Below, piece after piece: positions 47,615-59,289 of a stretch of DNA of 64,000 nucleotides (position 1 is its first letter; every line of letters starts with the position of its first letter). The notes beneath the pieces were generated by a model. That model had not been told where the DNA came from. It searched no databases and worked only from the letters and a program-made list of their open reading frames with translations. The position numbers were made by a program, and so were the translations under genes. The stretch is from Taxillus chinensis (Eukaryota; Streptophyta; Magnoliopsida; Santalales; Loranthaceae): assembly GCA_023512835.1 (NCBI GenBank), contig CM042091.1, forward strand, positions 49,565,158-49,629,157, written 5' to 3'.

Positions 47615-49083
47615 CTCATGGGATTCACAAATTGCCAATATTAACGTATTTAGCTTCTAAATGTTGATGTTTCCCTGCCTAAGCTTGTGCATCAATTTTT
47701 TGCTTTTGCTTTCAGCGAGACCCTAATCTGGTATAGTTGCTACGTACTGTTGTTGATATTCAAATTCTAATAATTTTACCTCCTTTATGTTTCTTCAAAG
47801 CATTTGTTCGTTGTTGTGTTGGATTGTGTGTTAGTGTACGCATTTTATTTGATGTTGTTTGGGGCTCATATCATCAAGCCTAAAGGGCTTGTTTGTGACA
47901 TAAATAAATCTATATGCTTGCATGATTTATTGTGATGTCATTGCAGATTTAAATGAAGAAGAACTGCTTAAAGGAATTCTAAGATGTCCACAATCTTTGG
48001 TGTCTTATCCAAGCAACCATTGTGCTCGTACAATCATTTGATCACTCTGCTTTGTACCAATGAGTTTCCAAATGGTTTTCTTCCAAAGAACTTTGGCATC
48101 GAAATGACTATGAAGCTAGAGTTAGGTCGGCAATTCTTCTATCAAGCCATGTTGATGGTGTTGGATGTGCCAACAGCAGCTTATGAAGGTATAAATAGGT
48201 CAAAAATACTTCCCTAGAACCCCGTAGATCACGTTGAACATGGAAACAGTTATATTGAAGTGGGAGATATGCCAACAATTGTTCTCCAACGCCTGATGAA
48301 GATAATCGATCTTCCAAGAAATGGTTCTGACCTGGAGATAGATCTTCAATGCTTCCCTAGAGCCGTGTTTATCATATTGGATGTCTTGATGGGGGGTTTT
48401 GAACCTGGTGTTATGTCGAGAGCTATTCCTCGAGAATCTCGCTAATGATTTTAATTACGGTTGTAATAGTCCAGGAGATTAGTCTTGGCTCTCCTCTAAA
48501 TTAGATGGATGCGAAATTCCTTCGGTCTATGATCCTGGATGTGTTGACCGTGGTTTTAAAGCTGGTGATTTGTCAAAAGTTATTTCCCAGAAACCATTTA
48601 TTTGGTGTTAGTGGCAGATTCAATAGTCTAGAGATTAGGGCCAATTCTCCTTTAGTAAAAAATATGTATTTGGCATCCATATACTCGTAAGTAGCCAAAA
48701 AAAGCGTAAATTAAATTAATGATATAGATATATAATAATCTCGATGATTGATTGTTGGGTTTTTTTTGCAGAATGGAGTACTTGCGATTTATTCTGGCAT
48801 GGAATGAAGATGACATTATTAGGGATTTGATTGATCCCATTTAGTATTTATATTATGGTTTGTAAAAGATAGATGTTATAAAACATTTTGGACACATTGG
48901 TTGTTTTGGATTGTAATACTTCAAAATCTGTGACCAATGTTAATAATAATTTGGATGGTTTGGTTTTTTTGAATATTGGTTGTTTTTATAATATACAAGT
49001 ATTTGTAAAATTGTAATTAATAATTGTAAGCATTTGAGAAGGCTTTTCAAATTTTTGTGTTACCTATTGTAAGCCTTTTTAGT

Positions 49084-49352
49084 GTGTTAGGTCTGCTTGG
49101 CTTATGGTATGTCGGTCACTTTCTGTAAGACAAAAAAGGTCATATTGTATAATTTTCAATAACATATAATTGTAATACAATAAACAGTGTTATGTAAAGA
49201 GTGTTTTGGTAAGCTTAAAAAAAGCTTACGAAAATGTTTCATAAGACAATAATGTGTGTTACTGTATGATCTATCGTAACATAAAATCGTAACACACTAA
49301 AAAGTGTTACCGAAAGGTGGGGGACTTTTCATAAGCCAAGCAGACCTAACAC
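49084..49352. repeat. 23-bp inverted repeat in CACTA right end
   Basis: Arms 49084-49106 and 49330-49352 are perfect reverse complements (one begins GTGTTAGGTCTGC), 223 bp apart, near the terminal repeat. Confidence 0.85.
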
Positions 49353-49439
49353 CCCAAAAAGTGTTATGGTATCTTACGGTAACACATTTTATGTCTTACT
49401 AAAGACCTGATTTCTTGTAGTGTTTGGATATATGTATAT

Positions 49440-49985
49440 ACACATGTTAAGTGTTTGAGATTATGCCTGTGAGGCCACACATGTTAAGTGTTTAAGATTA
49501 TGCCTATATGACCACGCATATTATGTCTTTGAGATTATGCTTGTATGACCACGCATATTACGTGTTTGAGATTATGCTTGTATGACCACACATATTATGT
49601 GTTTGAGATTATACCTGTGTAGTTGGGTTTGTGAGCCTTGTGAATGTATGCATGCTAAGTGTTCGATGTTATGCCTGTGTGGTTGGGTTTGTGAGCTTGT
49701 GAATGTATGCATGCTAAGTGTTTGATGTTATGCCAGGTGTGACTATACATATTAAGTGTTTGATGTTATGCCTGTATGGCCATGTGTGCTCGCGTGTTTG
49801 CTTGTACACCCGGTGGTCGTGGAAGCCTGGGGCTATTTTGTGGAACCCGGTGGTCGTGGAAGCCCGAGACTATTTTGTGGAACCCGGTGGCCGTGGAAGC
49901 CCGGGACTGTTTTGTGGAACCCAGGTGGTTGTGGAAGCCCGAGACTGTTTTGTGGAACCCGGTGGTCGTGGAAGCTCAGGACTAT
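49440..49985 (+). repeat. Two minisatellites in Tekay LTR (copy B)
   Basis: 49440-49790: about eight diverged ~37-bp units built on AAGTGTTTGAGATTATGCC, some with a GGGTTTGTGAGC insert. 49813-49985: four to five ~36-bp units built on GGTCGTGGAAGCCCGAGACT and TTTTGTGGAACCC. Same relative position as 23823-24230 and 62945-63100. Confidence 0.85.
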
Positions 49986-50538
49986 TCATATATTAGCATG
50001 TGTGGTGTGGACTGTTAGCCTTTGTGTGGTCGTGGAAATGATTGTATTTCTTGATGTGGCTTGTTATTATATCTGTTGAAATAATTGTATCACGACACCG
50101 CACTTGTACACATGGCATGTAGACGCTAGGAGCATGGGATGGGTTGGGGAGACATGATCCCTACGGAGCCGTGGTTGCTCACCCCTCCTACCGTGTTGTT
50201 TTCTTTACAGGGACCTACAGGCATTAGGTGGGATTACCAAGGTGGAAGACCTGATTGTGGCTTTGCTTACTCGTTATTTGTGTTTTGTTGTTTCGTGAGA
50301 GTTTTGTAACCCTAGCGGGGAGATATTGTAAATGAGGATTTAAATGTAATAAAAACATGTTTGGATACGTTTATAATGGTTTGTACTTAATACATATATA
50401 TGATTGCCTCTCTGAATTTTTGTTGTGGAATGTATGGTGTCTTGCGTGGGCATATTCTATCCTAACCCCTTTATCCAAACTCGGGTAAAGGGAGGGTCAC
50501 ATTTCGGTCTCCTCGGGTTGGAAATCCAGGGCGTGACA

Positions 50539-50886
50539 ATATGGTATCGTAGTATGGTCTAGTTGGCCTAGGGTAGTGGGCGGACTTAGTTATCTTGAGT
50601 CCTTTGGAGGAGCCCTGGAGGGACGTGCCGGATCAACATGGTCCTTTTTGAGCCTCTAAGGTGTACTTGGGGTAGTCCAGTCTTGTGGTAGGATTTGCAT
50701 GCATTGGCATTAGGGCACTAGTTGCATTTGTTGTTTATGTATGATTGTATGGATAATCGTGGGAACATTTTAAATGTGAAAATATGCGTAAAGTGATACA
50801 AATTTAATTGTGTAACTCGATATATTGTATTAACTTAAGCATGCCTACAAAGAAAAGAATGTGTGGTATGGAATTTGTATACTAGT
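50539..50886 (+). other. Tekay leader remnant
   Basis: Follows the LTR end; similar to 15430-15660 (GTCTAGTTGGCCTAGGGTAG, CAAGGTGTACTTGGGGTAG). The primer-binding site reads TGGTATCGTAGT, degraded from TGGTATCAGAGC. The rest of the element is absent; a second LTR starts at 50887. Confidence 0.8.
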
Positions 50887-51029
50887 TGTGAGGACTCGTG
50901 TCCTAGTCCTGAGAGTTAGAGGATTGAGGTGCTATATTTTATATCGACCTGTATTTGTGTTTGGATGAGTTAGTCTTTATTTGTGTTTGGGCGAGCACCT
51001 TGACCCGACGGCTAGCGGGAGTCCGAGGG

Positions 51030-51375
51030 CGCAGGTCGGTGTGGCTTTGGTCGGTGTGGCTAGGGTCGACGTGGTCGACCTGGCAGAGTGAGCATCAATA
51101 TGGTCGATGTGCATCGATATGAATGGTCGATGCGAGAATTGTGGTTGACGTCGGTCGATGTGCGGTCAAGGTCGGCCAAGAGCAATTTCCCGAGAGCTTT
51201 TCCCCCTGTGTATTGGTCGACGCGAGAAATGTTCGACGTGGGTCGATGTGGTCGACCCAGCCTGAGATCGACCTGGTGCGATGTGAGTTTTGGTCGACGT
51301 GGGTGCCTTGTCGACACGAGAAGGTTGGTCGATGTGGGTCGATTTCGCCTTGTTTTTGGTCGACGTCGCCTCCGT
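51030..51375 (+). repeat. Array of TCGAC/TCGAT motifs in LTR U3
   Basis: About sixteen occurrences of TCGAC or TCGAT, mostly as GGTCGACGTGG or GGTCGATGTGG. It includes a hairpin at 51064-51080 (GGTCGAC, GTG, GTCGACC). It occupies the U3 position where the other LTRs have two hairpins. Confidence 0.75.
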
Positions 51376-51443
51376 GATTGCGTATTTTCGATATGTTTTC
51401 CTGTTTTTCGAATTTTAGGGTTCTTCTTTTGTAGCCACCAACG

Positions 51444-51486
<43 letters not shown>

Positions 51487-51904
51487 ATCATCTGCGCAAT
51501 CGTAGCGGTACGTGCTTAGGAGCGGGAGGTGCCATTGGAGAGGAGCAAAGACGAAAGAGGATCACCCGATTTTCTTGATTTCTAAACCCTAACACATTTG
51601 GATTTGAGGTAGGTGGTTCTATCTCTTGGAATTAGTTTCCATTGTTATGATTGCTTAATACAACATTTTGAGGAGATTGTATTATGATATGTGAATCCGA
51701 GATATGTGTAAATATATTTATATATGGTGGTATACATTTGAGTGTATATTGTGCATGCGTTTTGTGTGATGAAACATGGAATTGAGACGTGGTGGAACTT
51801 TATTGATGTGTGTTGGGAATTTAATACATGCGTGAGAATTGTTATGCTTTAATAGAGATCTTCCATGAGATGTTTTGTGTGCTTTGTTATTGTACTTGTG
51901 GTTG

Positions 51905-52060
51905 AGATATTGAGGTCCCAATGAGGGGACAGTCCATGGGATGGACATGAGATATTGATGTCCTAATGAGGGGACAGTCCATGGGATGGACATGAGATGC
52001 CGAGGTCCCATTGAGGGGACAGTCCTGGATTGGACATGAGATGCTGAGGTTCCATTGAGG
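51905..52060 (+). repeat. Minisatellite in second Tekay-type LTR
   Basis: Three to four units of about 50 bp with GAGGTCCCAATGAGGGGACAG and CCATGGGATGGACATGAGAT, between promoter and U5. Confidence 0.85.
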
Positions 52061-52204
52061 GAACCACCTGTGAATTCCTTGTGTGTTTTCCATTGCTACT
52101 TTAGGTACACTACACCTGCACATATCCGCACTAAGCATTTTGTGGAGGAGATGTTGGGTTGGTCTAGGGAGGCATAACCCCTACCGAGTTATGGTTTGCT
52201 CACC

Positions 52205-53094
52205 CACACGTGAGCTAAGTACACACGTGACTTAATCAAGAAGTTTGGTATGGAAGGTTCATCTCCTGTCAAGACTCCAATGCCGGTCTGTGCCAAGTTA
52301 GACCCTAATGTGGACGGTAAATCCGTAAATGTGACTGAATATAGAGGGATGATAGGATCTCTGCTGTATCTTACAACAAGTCGCCCGGACATAATGTTTG
52401 CAACTTGCATCTGTGCAAGATATTAGGTGAATCCCAAAGAGTCACATATGCTTCATGTCAAACGGATATTGAGGTATCTCAAAGGGATCGTGAATTTGGG
52501 ACTCGATATCCAAAAGAGTCCAACTTCACCTTATCCGAATATTCTCGATGCTAACTTTCTGGGTGTCATATCGACAAGAAAAACACAAGTGGCACGTGTC
52601 GGTTCCTTGGAAATAGATTAATTTCATGGTTCAAGAAGAAGCGAATTCCGTATCAATCTCTACCGCCGAGGCGAATATATAGCTCTTGGAAGTCGCCGCG
52701 CACAACTACTCTGGATGCAAAGTCAACTTATCGACTATGGTTTCAACATGACATCTATTCCACTTTATTGCGACAACACCAGGGCAATTGCTATCAGCAA
52801 TAATCCTGTCATGCACCCAAAAACCAAGCACATTGAGGTCAGGTATCACTTCATTCGCGACCATGTTCTCAAAAAGCATATAACTCTTGAACATGTTGCT
52901 ATCGAAGATCAACCGCGGACATACTTACAAAGCCTCTACCTGATGCAAGATTCTCTGAACCACTCCTTAAATTAGGTATGCTTGACTTTTCCGCATAGCT
53001 TCACATTTAAATTATCTAACAAGATATTTTCTTTCAGAACATGCATTGTGCTTTTATTGAAAGTAGAGGACACATCTTGAACTTAATGTTGATC
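52205..53094 (+). pseudogene. Ty1/copia pol remnant (reverse transcriptase end and RNase H)
   Basis: Reads FGMEGSSPVKTPMP, YRGMIGSLLYLTTSRPDIMF, HMLHVKRILRYLKGI, then RNase H with IPLYCDNTRAIAISNNPVMH and KTKHIEVRYHFIRDHV, and a shifted tail with TKPLPDARFSEP near 52925-52965. Stops occur near 52422 and 52620. No LTR of its own was found. The Sirevirus element inserted just downstream; the original flank resumes at 63769. Confidence 0.85.
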
Positions 53095-53099
53095 ATACT

Positions 53100-54046
53100 T
53101 GAAATTCCCGGCACACGCACCGAGGGGGGTGAATCGGTGTATCAATGTGATTTTAACCCTATTTCTTTCTCCCGTGATAATCTCTTCAAACTATACCAAA
53201 TTTTGTGTTTGTATATCGAATAAAGAAAGCAACAAAAATAACAACACACAGCAATTACGTGGTTCACCCTACAATGTGTAGAGCTACGTCCACGGTGTGA
53301 CCAACAAATAGCTGATCACGGAATCTCCACTAGCAATTCCGAATAGCACACTACTATCCAAGGTTCACCACCTTACAAGTTTTAGGGTTTACTACCCTTT
53401 GGGTTCACTACCCAATTTCAACAACAACGATAATCACCAATAACCTCATTGGTTATGGTTTTACAAAGATAACAATAAGAATAGATACATAGAGAGCAAG
53501 CACCAACCCACACAGATGTGTTTCTATACTATTCTCTGATCAGAGTACATCAACGGACTAGTTTGTGATCTTCTGTTTGATGTCACATCAACAAGCTAAT
53601 CAAGATGGATTCTGTAAACATCAAGAGCTACTCCTCTATGTCCTCGATCTTCTCTTCCTCTCCAGTTCTCTCTTCTCCCTCACACATAACACAGCCGTCA
53701 TAACCCTGGTTTCTTAATCCAAAAACCCTACATCTTCCTTCATTAAACTCGGCCCTTGGATTAGCTAACCATAGGATCAGCCATTGGATTAACCAGCTCA
53801 AATAAGATGTTAACCTAATTGCACGGCCAAGCCTCGGCCATTGATCTCTTTGTCTACTTTATCTCAGCCATTGGATCAATCCCATTTAAGTGAAATAGTC
53901 TTAGCCATTGGATCAAGCTCACTTAAGTTGATAAATCTCAGCCATTCATCCTGGTGAACTCGACCCGGATGTGTTGATGTTGGTATTTTGACCATAACTC
54001 CCTCTATAGTGCTCAAATTCACTTGAGGTCAAAAGTAAAATTGTAG
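53100..54046 (-). repeat. Sirevirus-like LTR, inner part
   Basis: Matches 60286-61230 with small indels. This is the 3' portion of the LTR (minus orientation). It stops at an inversion breakpoint next to TTGTAGA. Confidence 0.88.
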
Positions 54047-55320
54047 AGGAAGAAGAAGCCACATTTCAGGAAGAAGAGCAAGCAGACAGGAGAGAAGTGA
54101 GCAAACTAAGAAACTATCTTATTGTTGTTTTGGATGATTCAAGTTCAGGTGAGGAGGAAGCATCGGATCTTGTTGAAGAACATGTTTTCATGGTATCCAT
54201 GCAGGCAACAAAGTCAGGAAGAAGATGAACCTTCACAAAGGAAAGACTATGAAGAGGAAGAACTAGAATATGACTTTGGTGAAGAACCGAATCGAGCTCT
54301 AAAGAAAATTATTGAACAGAGGGCCACAATTAAATCTCTGAAGAAAGAGAAGAAAGGTGTTGAAGTTCTTTATGATGATTCCAGTAGGCTACTGTTGGAA
54401 TCTAAGGTGAAGGTTGAAGAATATGTAAAGATAGTTGATGATCTCACCAAGGAACTTGAAACAGGAAGGTTCCGATCTGAAGTCATAGAAGCCGAGGTCT
54501 GTGATCTTAGAAAGAAACTTCGGAAAATGAAAATAGATTGTTCAGCAAGTTCTATATCGGTGAAGAACAAAGTGGGACAGCTAAAAAGGGTATAACTATC
54601 AAGGAGGTTTCACAAGAAGCCCAAGAAGCCAAAATCAAGGACAAGTACATTGAAATCACCAAGGAAGTGTCAAAACAAGTTGAAAAGCCGAAGGCAACAG
54701 TGAATCGAAGAAGACTACCATTGTTGATATGAGGCAAGCTCCGAATAGAGAGTTCTAAAGATCGAAGATTTGAAGGGTCCTGTTTTAGTTGTGGATTGCA
54801 AGGACACAAATCCGTGCGATGTAACGAACCCAGAGAGAGCAGAGGTCATAGGTTTAGTTTGGCTTACATCTATCGCATATAGGTGTGGTAAGAAGGGTCA
54901 CATGGCTAGAAGATGCATGACCATTCTACCATGGCAGATCCCAAAGGAGCAACAACAACAAGCACAGAGAAAAGTACATAATGCAATTGATGTTAAAGTC
55001 ATGAGAACTCAGCAAGTGGCAAATGTTATAAAAGCTTCATCTAGCAAGATGGAGTACAGGCCAAAGGAGAAAGCTAGTGTAGTTGAGGTTGCACCGAAGG
55101 CAGATAGTAATGATACAACTTGGGTACTAGACGGTGGTTGTACATCATACATGACCGGAAATAGGAAGCTTCGAATTTATTTACGAGAGAATAGCGATGG
55201 CACAGTCAAATTTGGTGACAATGGGTTACTACAAATCGAGGGAAAGGAAAAGCAAAAATCAGAGGCAATCAGCCATGATCAGAAAATGTATATCTAGTTG
55301 AAGGATTAAGACACGATCTA
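54047..55320 (+). pseudogene. Sirevirus-like gag C-terminal half and protease, in inverted segment
   Basis: An acidic stretch (VLDDSSSGEEEASDLVEE) precedes a coiled coil at 54290-54595 (ALKKIIEQRATIKSLKKEKK, VEEYVKIVDDLTKELE). Two zinc knuckles: CFSCGLQGHKSVRC at about 54780-54822, and a second with its first Cys lost (RCGKKGHMARRC, about 54882-54917). The protease motif reads WVLDGGCTSYMTG (Asp at 55130; Gly replaces Ser). An acidic plus coiled-coil gag extension is a Sirevirus trait. Frames shift around 54590 and 54720. Confidence 0.8.
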
Positions 55321-56100
55321 TTGAGTGTCGATCAGCTATGTGATGACGGACATGATGTTGTCTTTACTAACAAAAGCTGTCGATTAAGAAGAAGGGATCG
55401 TCGGATGTAATTGCTAGAGGCAAGAGAACAGGATGGAAATCTATACCATATCCAAGGTACAAGTGAAGAAACTTGCTGTTTTAGCAAAGCAGATGAGAAT
55501 GAGCTATGGCACGGAGATTAGGGCATCTAAATCAGAAAAATATGAGAGCCCTAGTTATTAATCAAGATGTGGCAGATTTGCCTAATTTACGAGAGGGACA
55601 GAGACATGGTGTGTGGTGTTTGTCAAGAAAGGAAGCAAACGAGTATAATGCATAAACCAAAGGAGCACAATAACTCAAGTTTGTTGAGTTTAATACACAC
55701 TGATTTATGTGAACCTATGAGAACCAAAGGTACCAATGGTGAGAGGTACTTCATGTTGTTAATTGATGATTTTAGTAGACTGACCATTATTATTCATCTC
55801 AAGCACAAGAGTGATGCATTCGGATGCTTCAAGGATTATAAGAAGAGAGTAGAAAATTATCTTGGGGTTAAAATCAAAACTTTGAGGTCAGATCATGGTA
55901 GTGAATTCACTTCTAGGGAGTTTGAGGCTTATCTAGCAAAGCATGGGATTCTCCATCAAAAATCTAACATAAGAACACCACAATGGAATGGAGTGGTAGA
56001 AAGGAAGAACAGAGCATTGTGGAAATGGCAAGAACTATGATGATAGACAATGATGTTCCACAAAGATTTTGGAAGGAGGCCACACAGGTTTGCGGTGTAT
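55321..56100 (+). pseudogene. Sirevirus-like integrase, in inverted segment
   Basis: LRHDLLSVDQLCDDGHDVVF, a His-His-Cys-Cys zinc site around 55505-55640 (ELWHG, HLNQKNMR, CGVCQERK), and a core frame at 55567-56040: LIHTDLCEPM (Asp), TLRSDHGSEF (Asp), NGVVERKNR (Glu). All three catalytic residues are readable. A stop occurs near 55409 and frames shift near 55520. Confidence 0.85.
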
Positions 56101-58170
56101 ATACAAAACAGAACCTTGTTAAGGTCTAATTCTACCAAGACTCCATATGAATTATGGAATGGGCATAAAGCAACGTGAAACACTTGAGTGTTTGGAAGCC
56201 CATGTTATGTCAAGAGGAAGGATCCTATCGGCAAGTTTGATAAGAAAGCCAATAAAGTGATGTTTTTGGGTTACTCTTACACCAGCAAGGCATACAAGGT
56301 TTATAATTATAGGTTGCGAAGTTGGTTGAGAGTTGTGATGTGAAGGTTGTGGAAGTACAGAATCTAGAAGAGACCACAACAATAATGGTTGATGATCCAT
56401 TGGGAGAAGTAGAGTCTACCGTGACTACTACAAATGAAGATAAGGAAGTAGCGAGGTTTGGACAGAGACGGTGATTCAGAATCAAAAGGCGATGATACGA
56501 ATCACGATCAACTAAAAGGAAGAAGAGTTCAGCAAACTCTCAAGTGGTTGAAGGCTGGAAGAGCACAAATCATTGGTGATACCAATGCACTAGTGAGAAC
56601 AAGAAAACAAATTCAAGCTACGGCTTTAATTTCACAAGTTGAGCCTACATCGGTTGGAGAGGCTCAAGATGATCCTTTTTGGATCAAGGCAATGGATGAG
56701 GAGCTCGACCAAATTGAGAAAAACAACACATGGGAGCTAGTGGATAGACCCAAGAACAAGTATGTGATTGGCCGCAAATGGGTCTACTGAAACAAAATGA
56801 ATGAGGATGGCAAAATCATTCGAAATAAAGCACGACTAGTGTGTAAAGGGTATTCACAGGTGGAAGGAGTTGACTTTGATGAAACTTTTGCCCCTGTTGC
56901 GAGGTTAGAAAGTGTTCGAATGTTTTTGGCGATTCTTTGCACATCTAAAATATAAGATTTTTCAAATGGATGTGAAGTCAACCTTCTTGAATGGAGATTT
57001 GGAAGACATATGGAACAGCTAATTGGTTTCATACTTGGAGATGATGAAACCAAGGTATGCGGTTTGAAGAAAGCTCGTATGGCTTGAAACAGGCACCACG
57101 AGCTTGGTATTCAAGGCTGGATAAGTATCTTGGAAGACTTCGGTTCAAGAAAGGAACAAGTGGACAGCAACTTGTATATCAATAAGAGTGATAGAGTTCG
57201 GCTTGCGGTGGTTGTATATGTTGATGATATAATCTTTGCCGGTGACGGTGAAGATTTATGCAAAAAGTTTTCAGAATTGATGCAAGTAGAATTTGAGATG
57301 TCTATGATAGGAGAGCTATCATACTTTTTGGGTCTGCAAGTGGAACAGGAGGAAGAATGGTATATTCATCTCTCAAGCAAAGTATATCGGAGATATGCCG
57401 CAAAAGTTTGGCATGTCGGATTGTAAGCCCATTTCTACCCCTATGGAGGTAGGCTGTCGATTTCTAAGGATGAAGAGAGTCCAAGTGTGGAACAGAAGCT
57501 CTACAGGAGCATGATTGGTAGTTTATTATACGTGACAGCCACACGACCAGATATTATGTAGGCGGTTTGTCTTGTGGCACGATATCAAGCAAATCCAAAA
57601 GAGTCACATATGATCTTGTGAAGAGAATTCGAGATATATGAAGGGGACCAGTGATTATGGGCTTCGGTATTCAGAAAATACAGATTTAACGTTGGTTGCT
57701 TATAATGATGCTAATTGGGCAGGTTGCAAGAGATGATAAAAAGTCCACATCAAGTGGAGCATTCTTTTTGGGCAACGGATGTGTTTCTTGGCTTAGTAAG
57801 AAACAAGAGAGTGTGTCCCTGAGTACTACAGAGGCAGAATATATAGCCAGCGGCTTCGGCATGCATCAGGTGATATGGATGAAGAGACATCTCAGAGACT
57901 TGACTAGAGGAGTTGTAGGCAAAGCGTGATAAAATGTGACAATCAAAGTGCCATAAATCTGAGTAAGAATAGTGTTCATCATTCCAGGTGTAAGCATATC
58001 GACATCAGGTATCATTTTTTGAGAGAAAAAGTGGAGAGGAAGGTTATTCGGTTGGACTTTGTAGTCGGCAAGCAACGAGATAGCAGACATATTTACTAAG
58101 CCTCCGCCACGCGAATTGTTTGAGCAACATCGAGCTAGTCTCGGTGTGTATCCCTCTCATTGAGGGAGTA
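56101..58170 (+). pseudogene. Sirevirus-like reverse transcriptase and RNase H, in inverted segment
   Basis: The reverse transcriptase begins DDPFWIKAMDEELDQIEKNN at about 56671, then GRKWVY and a TGA at 56788, [27 protein letters not shown], and the catalytic YVDD at 57217-57228 (VVVYVDDIIFAGDG). RNase H: SMIGELSYFLGLQVEQEE, DDKKSTSSGAFFLGNGCVSW, SLSTTEAEYIASG, and an end near 58145 ([18 protein letters not shown], in another frame). At least five frame changes. Confidence 0.88.
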
Positions 58171-58284
58171 GCATCGACCCCGGATACCCTCCAGGTTCCT
58201 GTGAAAACCCCTAGTTCTTTCTAGTGGTATCTACTTTACAAAGGATGTGTTATGGTGAACCCTGTTTCAATTCTTTGGAATTGT

Positions 58285-58694
58285 TGTCAAAGGGGGAGAG
58301 ATGTTCTAGAAAGGGGGAGTTGACCTTCTATCGGGGGAGTTGTTTCCAGGGAGAGAACTAGCCTTTGTCAGAGGAAGATCTACAGCAAAGTAGAGTGCAA
58401 GATTCAAGATTAATATGAGATGTCATATATAGGGGGGAGTGTGTGTCTAACCGCACACAGGAATCGTTTTTGCAGGAGGTGTAATATGATATTGAAGGGG
58501 ATGTTTATGATCGCATCTATATTCGTAGTTCAACAGCTCCAGTAGAGTTGAACCGGTTATGTGTTTTTCGGTGGTTGGTTTTTTCGGTGGCTCCGAGATA
58601 GGTAGCAATGGTGGAGTGAATGACAAAGTGGCGAGATGTCAAAGATATTAAAGTGGAGAGACAGGTGGTTGCCAACAATTCCAAAGGGGGAGAT
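58285..58694 (+). other. Multiple polypurine tracts of the Sirevirus-like element
   Basis: Purine tracts at about 58288-58300, 58309-58320, 58333-58342, 58433-58442 and finally AAAGGGGGAGAT at 58683-58694, adjoining the LTR start. Repeated tracts before the 3' LTR are a known Sirevirus hallmark. Confidence 0.75.
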
Positions 58695-59241
58695 TATTAT
58701 TCCCAATGTGAGTTGTTGAGAGTTGGCATAGCTGATTGTGTTGTCATTGTTGTCAACCACGGTGGTGTCGGCCTCAATCCTTGTTGTCAACCTTAAATGA
58801 AGATAGAGGTAGACATCCATTCAAGACCAAATTGCACCATATGAAAGAGGAGGTTCAGAGAAGCGATTTTATCTGCACGGCTAACAATTCATCTAGCCGT
58901 GCATATATAATTGTGAAGCAATCCAGAGATTTTGAGCTCCAAATGATACCAAATTTTACCCATGGATAGAAGACTTCAAGATCTACAAGTTTGCTTTTGA
59001 CCTCAAGTCGTTTTAAGCTCTATACAAAAAGTTATGGTCCATATACGTGTAAACGGTGACGTTACTCCAGCCATGCACATATAATCATAGGACCGTGCAG
59101 ACTTTTTGAGCTCTAATTTGCATGAAATTTTACCCATGAATAGATAACTTCAAGGTCTTCAATTGTGCTTTTGACTTCGAGTCGTTTTGAGCTCTGTACA
59201 GAAAGTTATGGGTCATTTACATCCGCACGGTAGACAGTACA
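58695..59241 (+). repeat. Sirevirus-like LTR, outer part, in inverted segment
   Basis: Starts TATTATTCCCAATG (consensus TGTTATTCCC from 63763). It is the reverse complement of 63763-63630 plus 61884-61485. Ends at an inversion breakpoint at about 59241. About 240 bp of LTR between the two halves (61245-61485 in the intact copy) are missing. Confidence 0.85.
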
Positions 59242-59289
59242 TAAACATTTCGACCTGGATGAACTCGACCTGGATGTGCTGATGTTGAT

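Larger units (their letters stand above)
46610..49402. other. CACTA right interior and subterminal region
   Basis: Mostly AT-rich. Frames near 47984-48445 and 48505-48690 resemble no known protein; some spliced coding sequence is possible (a TTGCAG acceptor-like site near 47945 and TTTTTTGCAG near 48772). From about 48860 the sequence is subterminal with many GTGTTA/TAACAC motifs. Confidence 0.5.
36696..49422 (+). mobile_element. CACTA (En/Spm) transposon, 12.7 kb, inside a Tekay LTR
   Basis: Terminal inverted repeats start CACTACAAGAAATCA at 36696 and end TGATTTCTTGTAGTG at 49422; the outer 20 bp match at 19 positions. The flanks are TTT on both sides (36693-36695, 49423-49425), the 3-bp duplication expected of CACTA. 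Subterminal regions repeat AGTGTTAC-like motifs. I found no TNP2-type transposase or TNPA-like gene, so it is probably non-autonomous. Its interior carries the Athila-like/Ulp1 block. Orientation is arbitrary. Confidence 0.92.
35887..50538 (+). repeat. Tekay-like LTR split by a CACTA element
   Basis: LTR halves 35887-36695 and 49423-50538 together give about 1.92 kb, comparable to 2029 bp for 22697-24725 and 1735 bp for 61890-63624. It starts TGTAATGACCCG and ends CAGGGCGTGACA, followed by a degenerate primer-binding site ATGGTATCGTAG and a leader similar to 15430-15660. It holds hairpins, ACGTC palindromes, TATA box, GA run (36451-36473) and minisatellites. Confidence 0.9.
50887..52204 (+). 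repeat. Second Tekay-type LTR, 3'-truncated
   Basis: Begins TGTGAGGACTCGTG. It shares the plan of the other LTRs: U3 with inverted motifs, GA run at about 51446-51484, GAGGTAGGTGGTTC, a minisatellite, and a U5 stretch (CCCCTACCGAGTTATGGTTTG) that stops at about 52204 where copia sequence begins. The left flank CTAGT may be a target site; no right partner was found. Confidence 0.65.

Noticed and set aside
47984..48690. CACTA transposase fragments
   Set aside because: The short frames show no motif of TNP2-type or TNPA-like proteins; no support.
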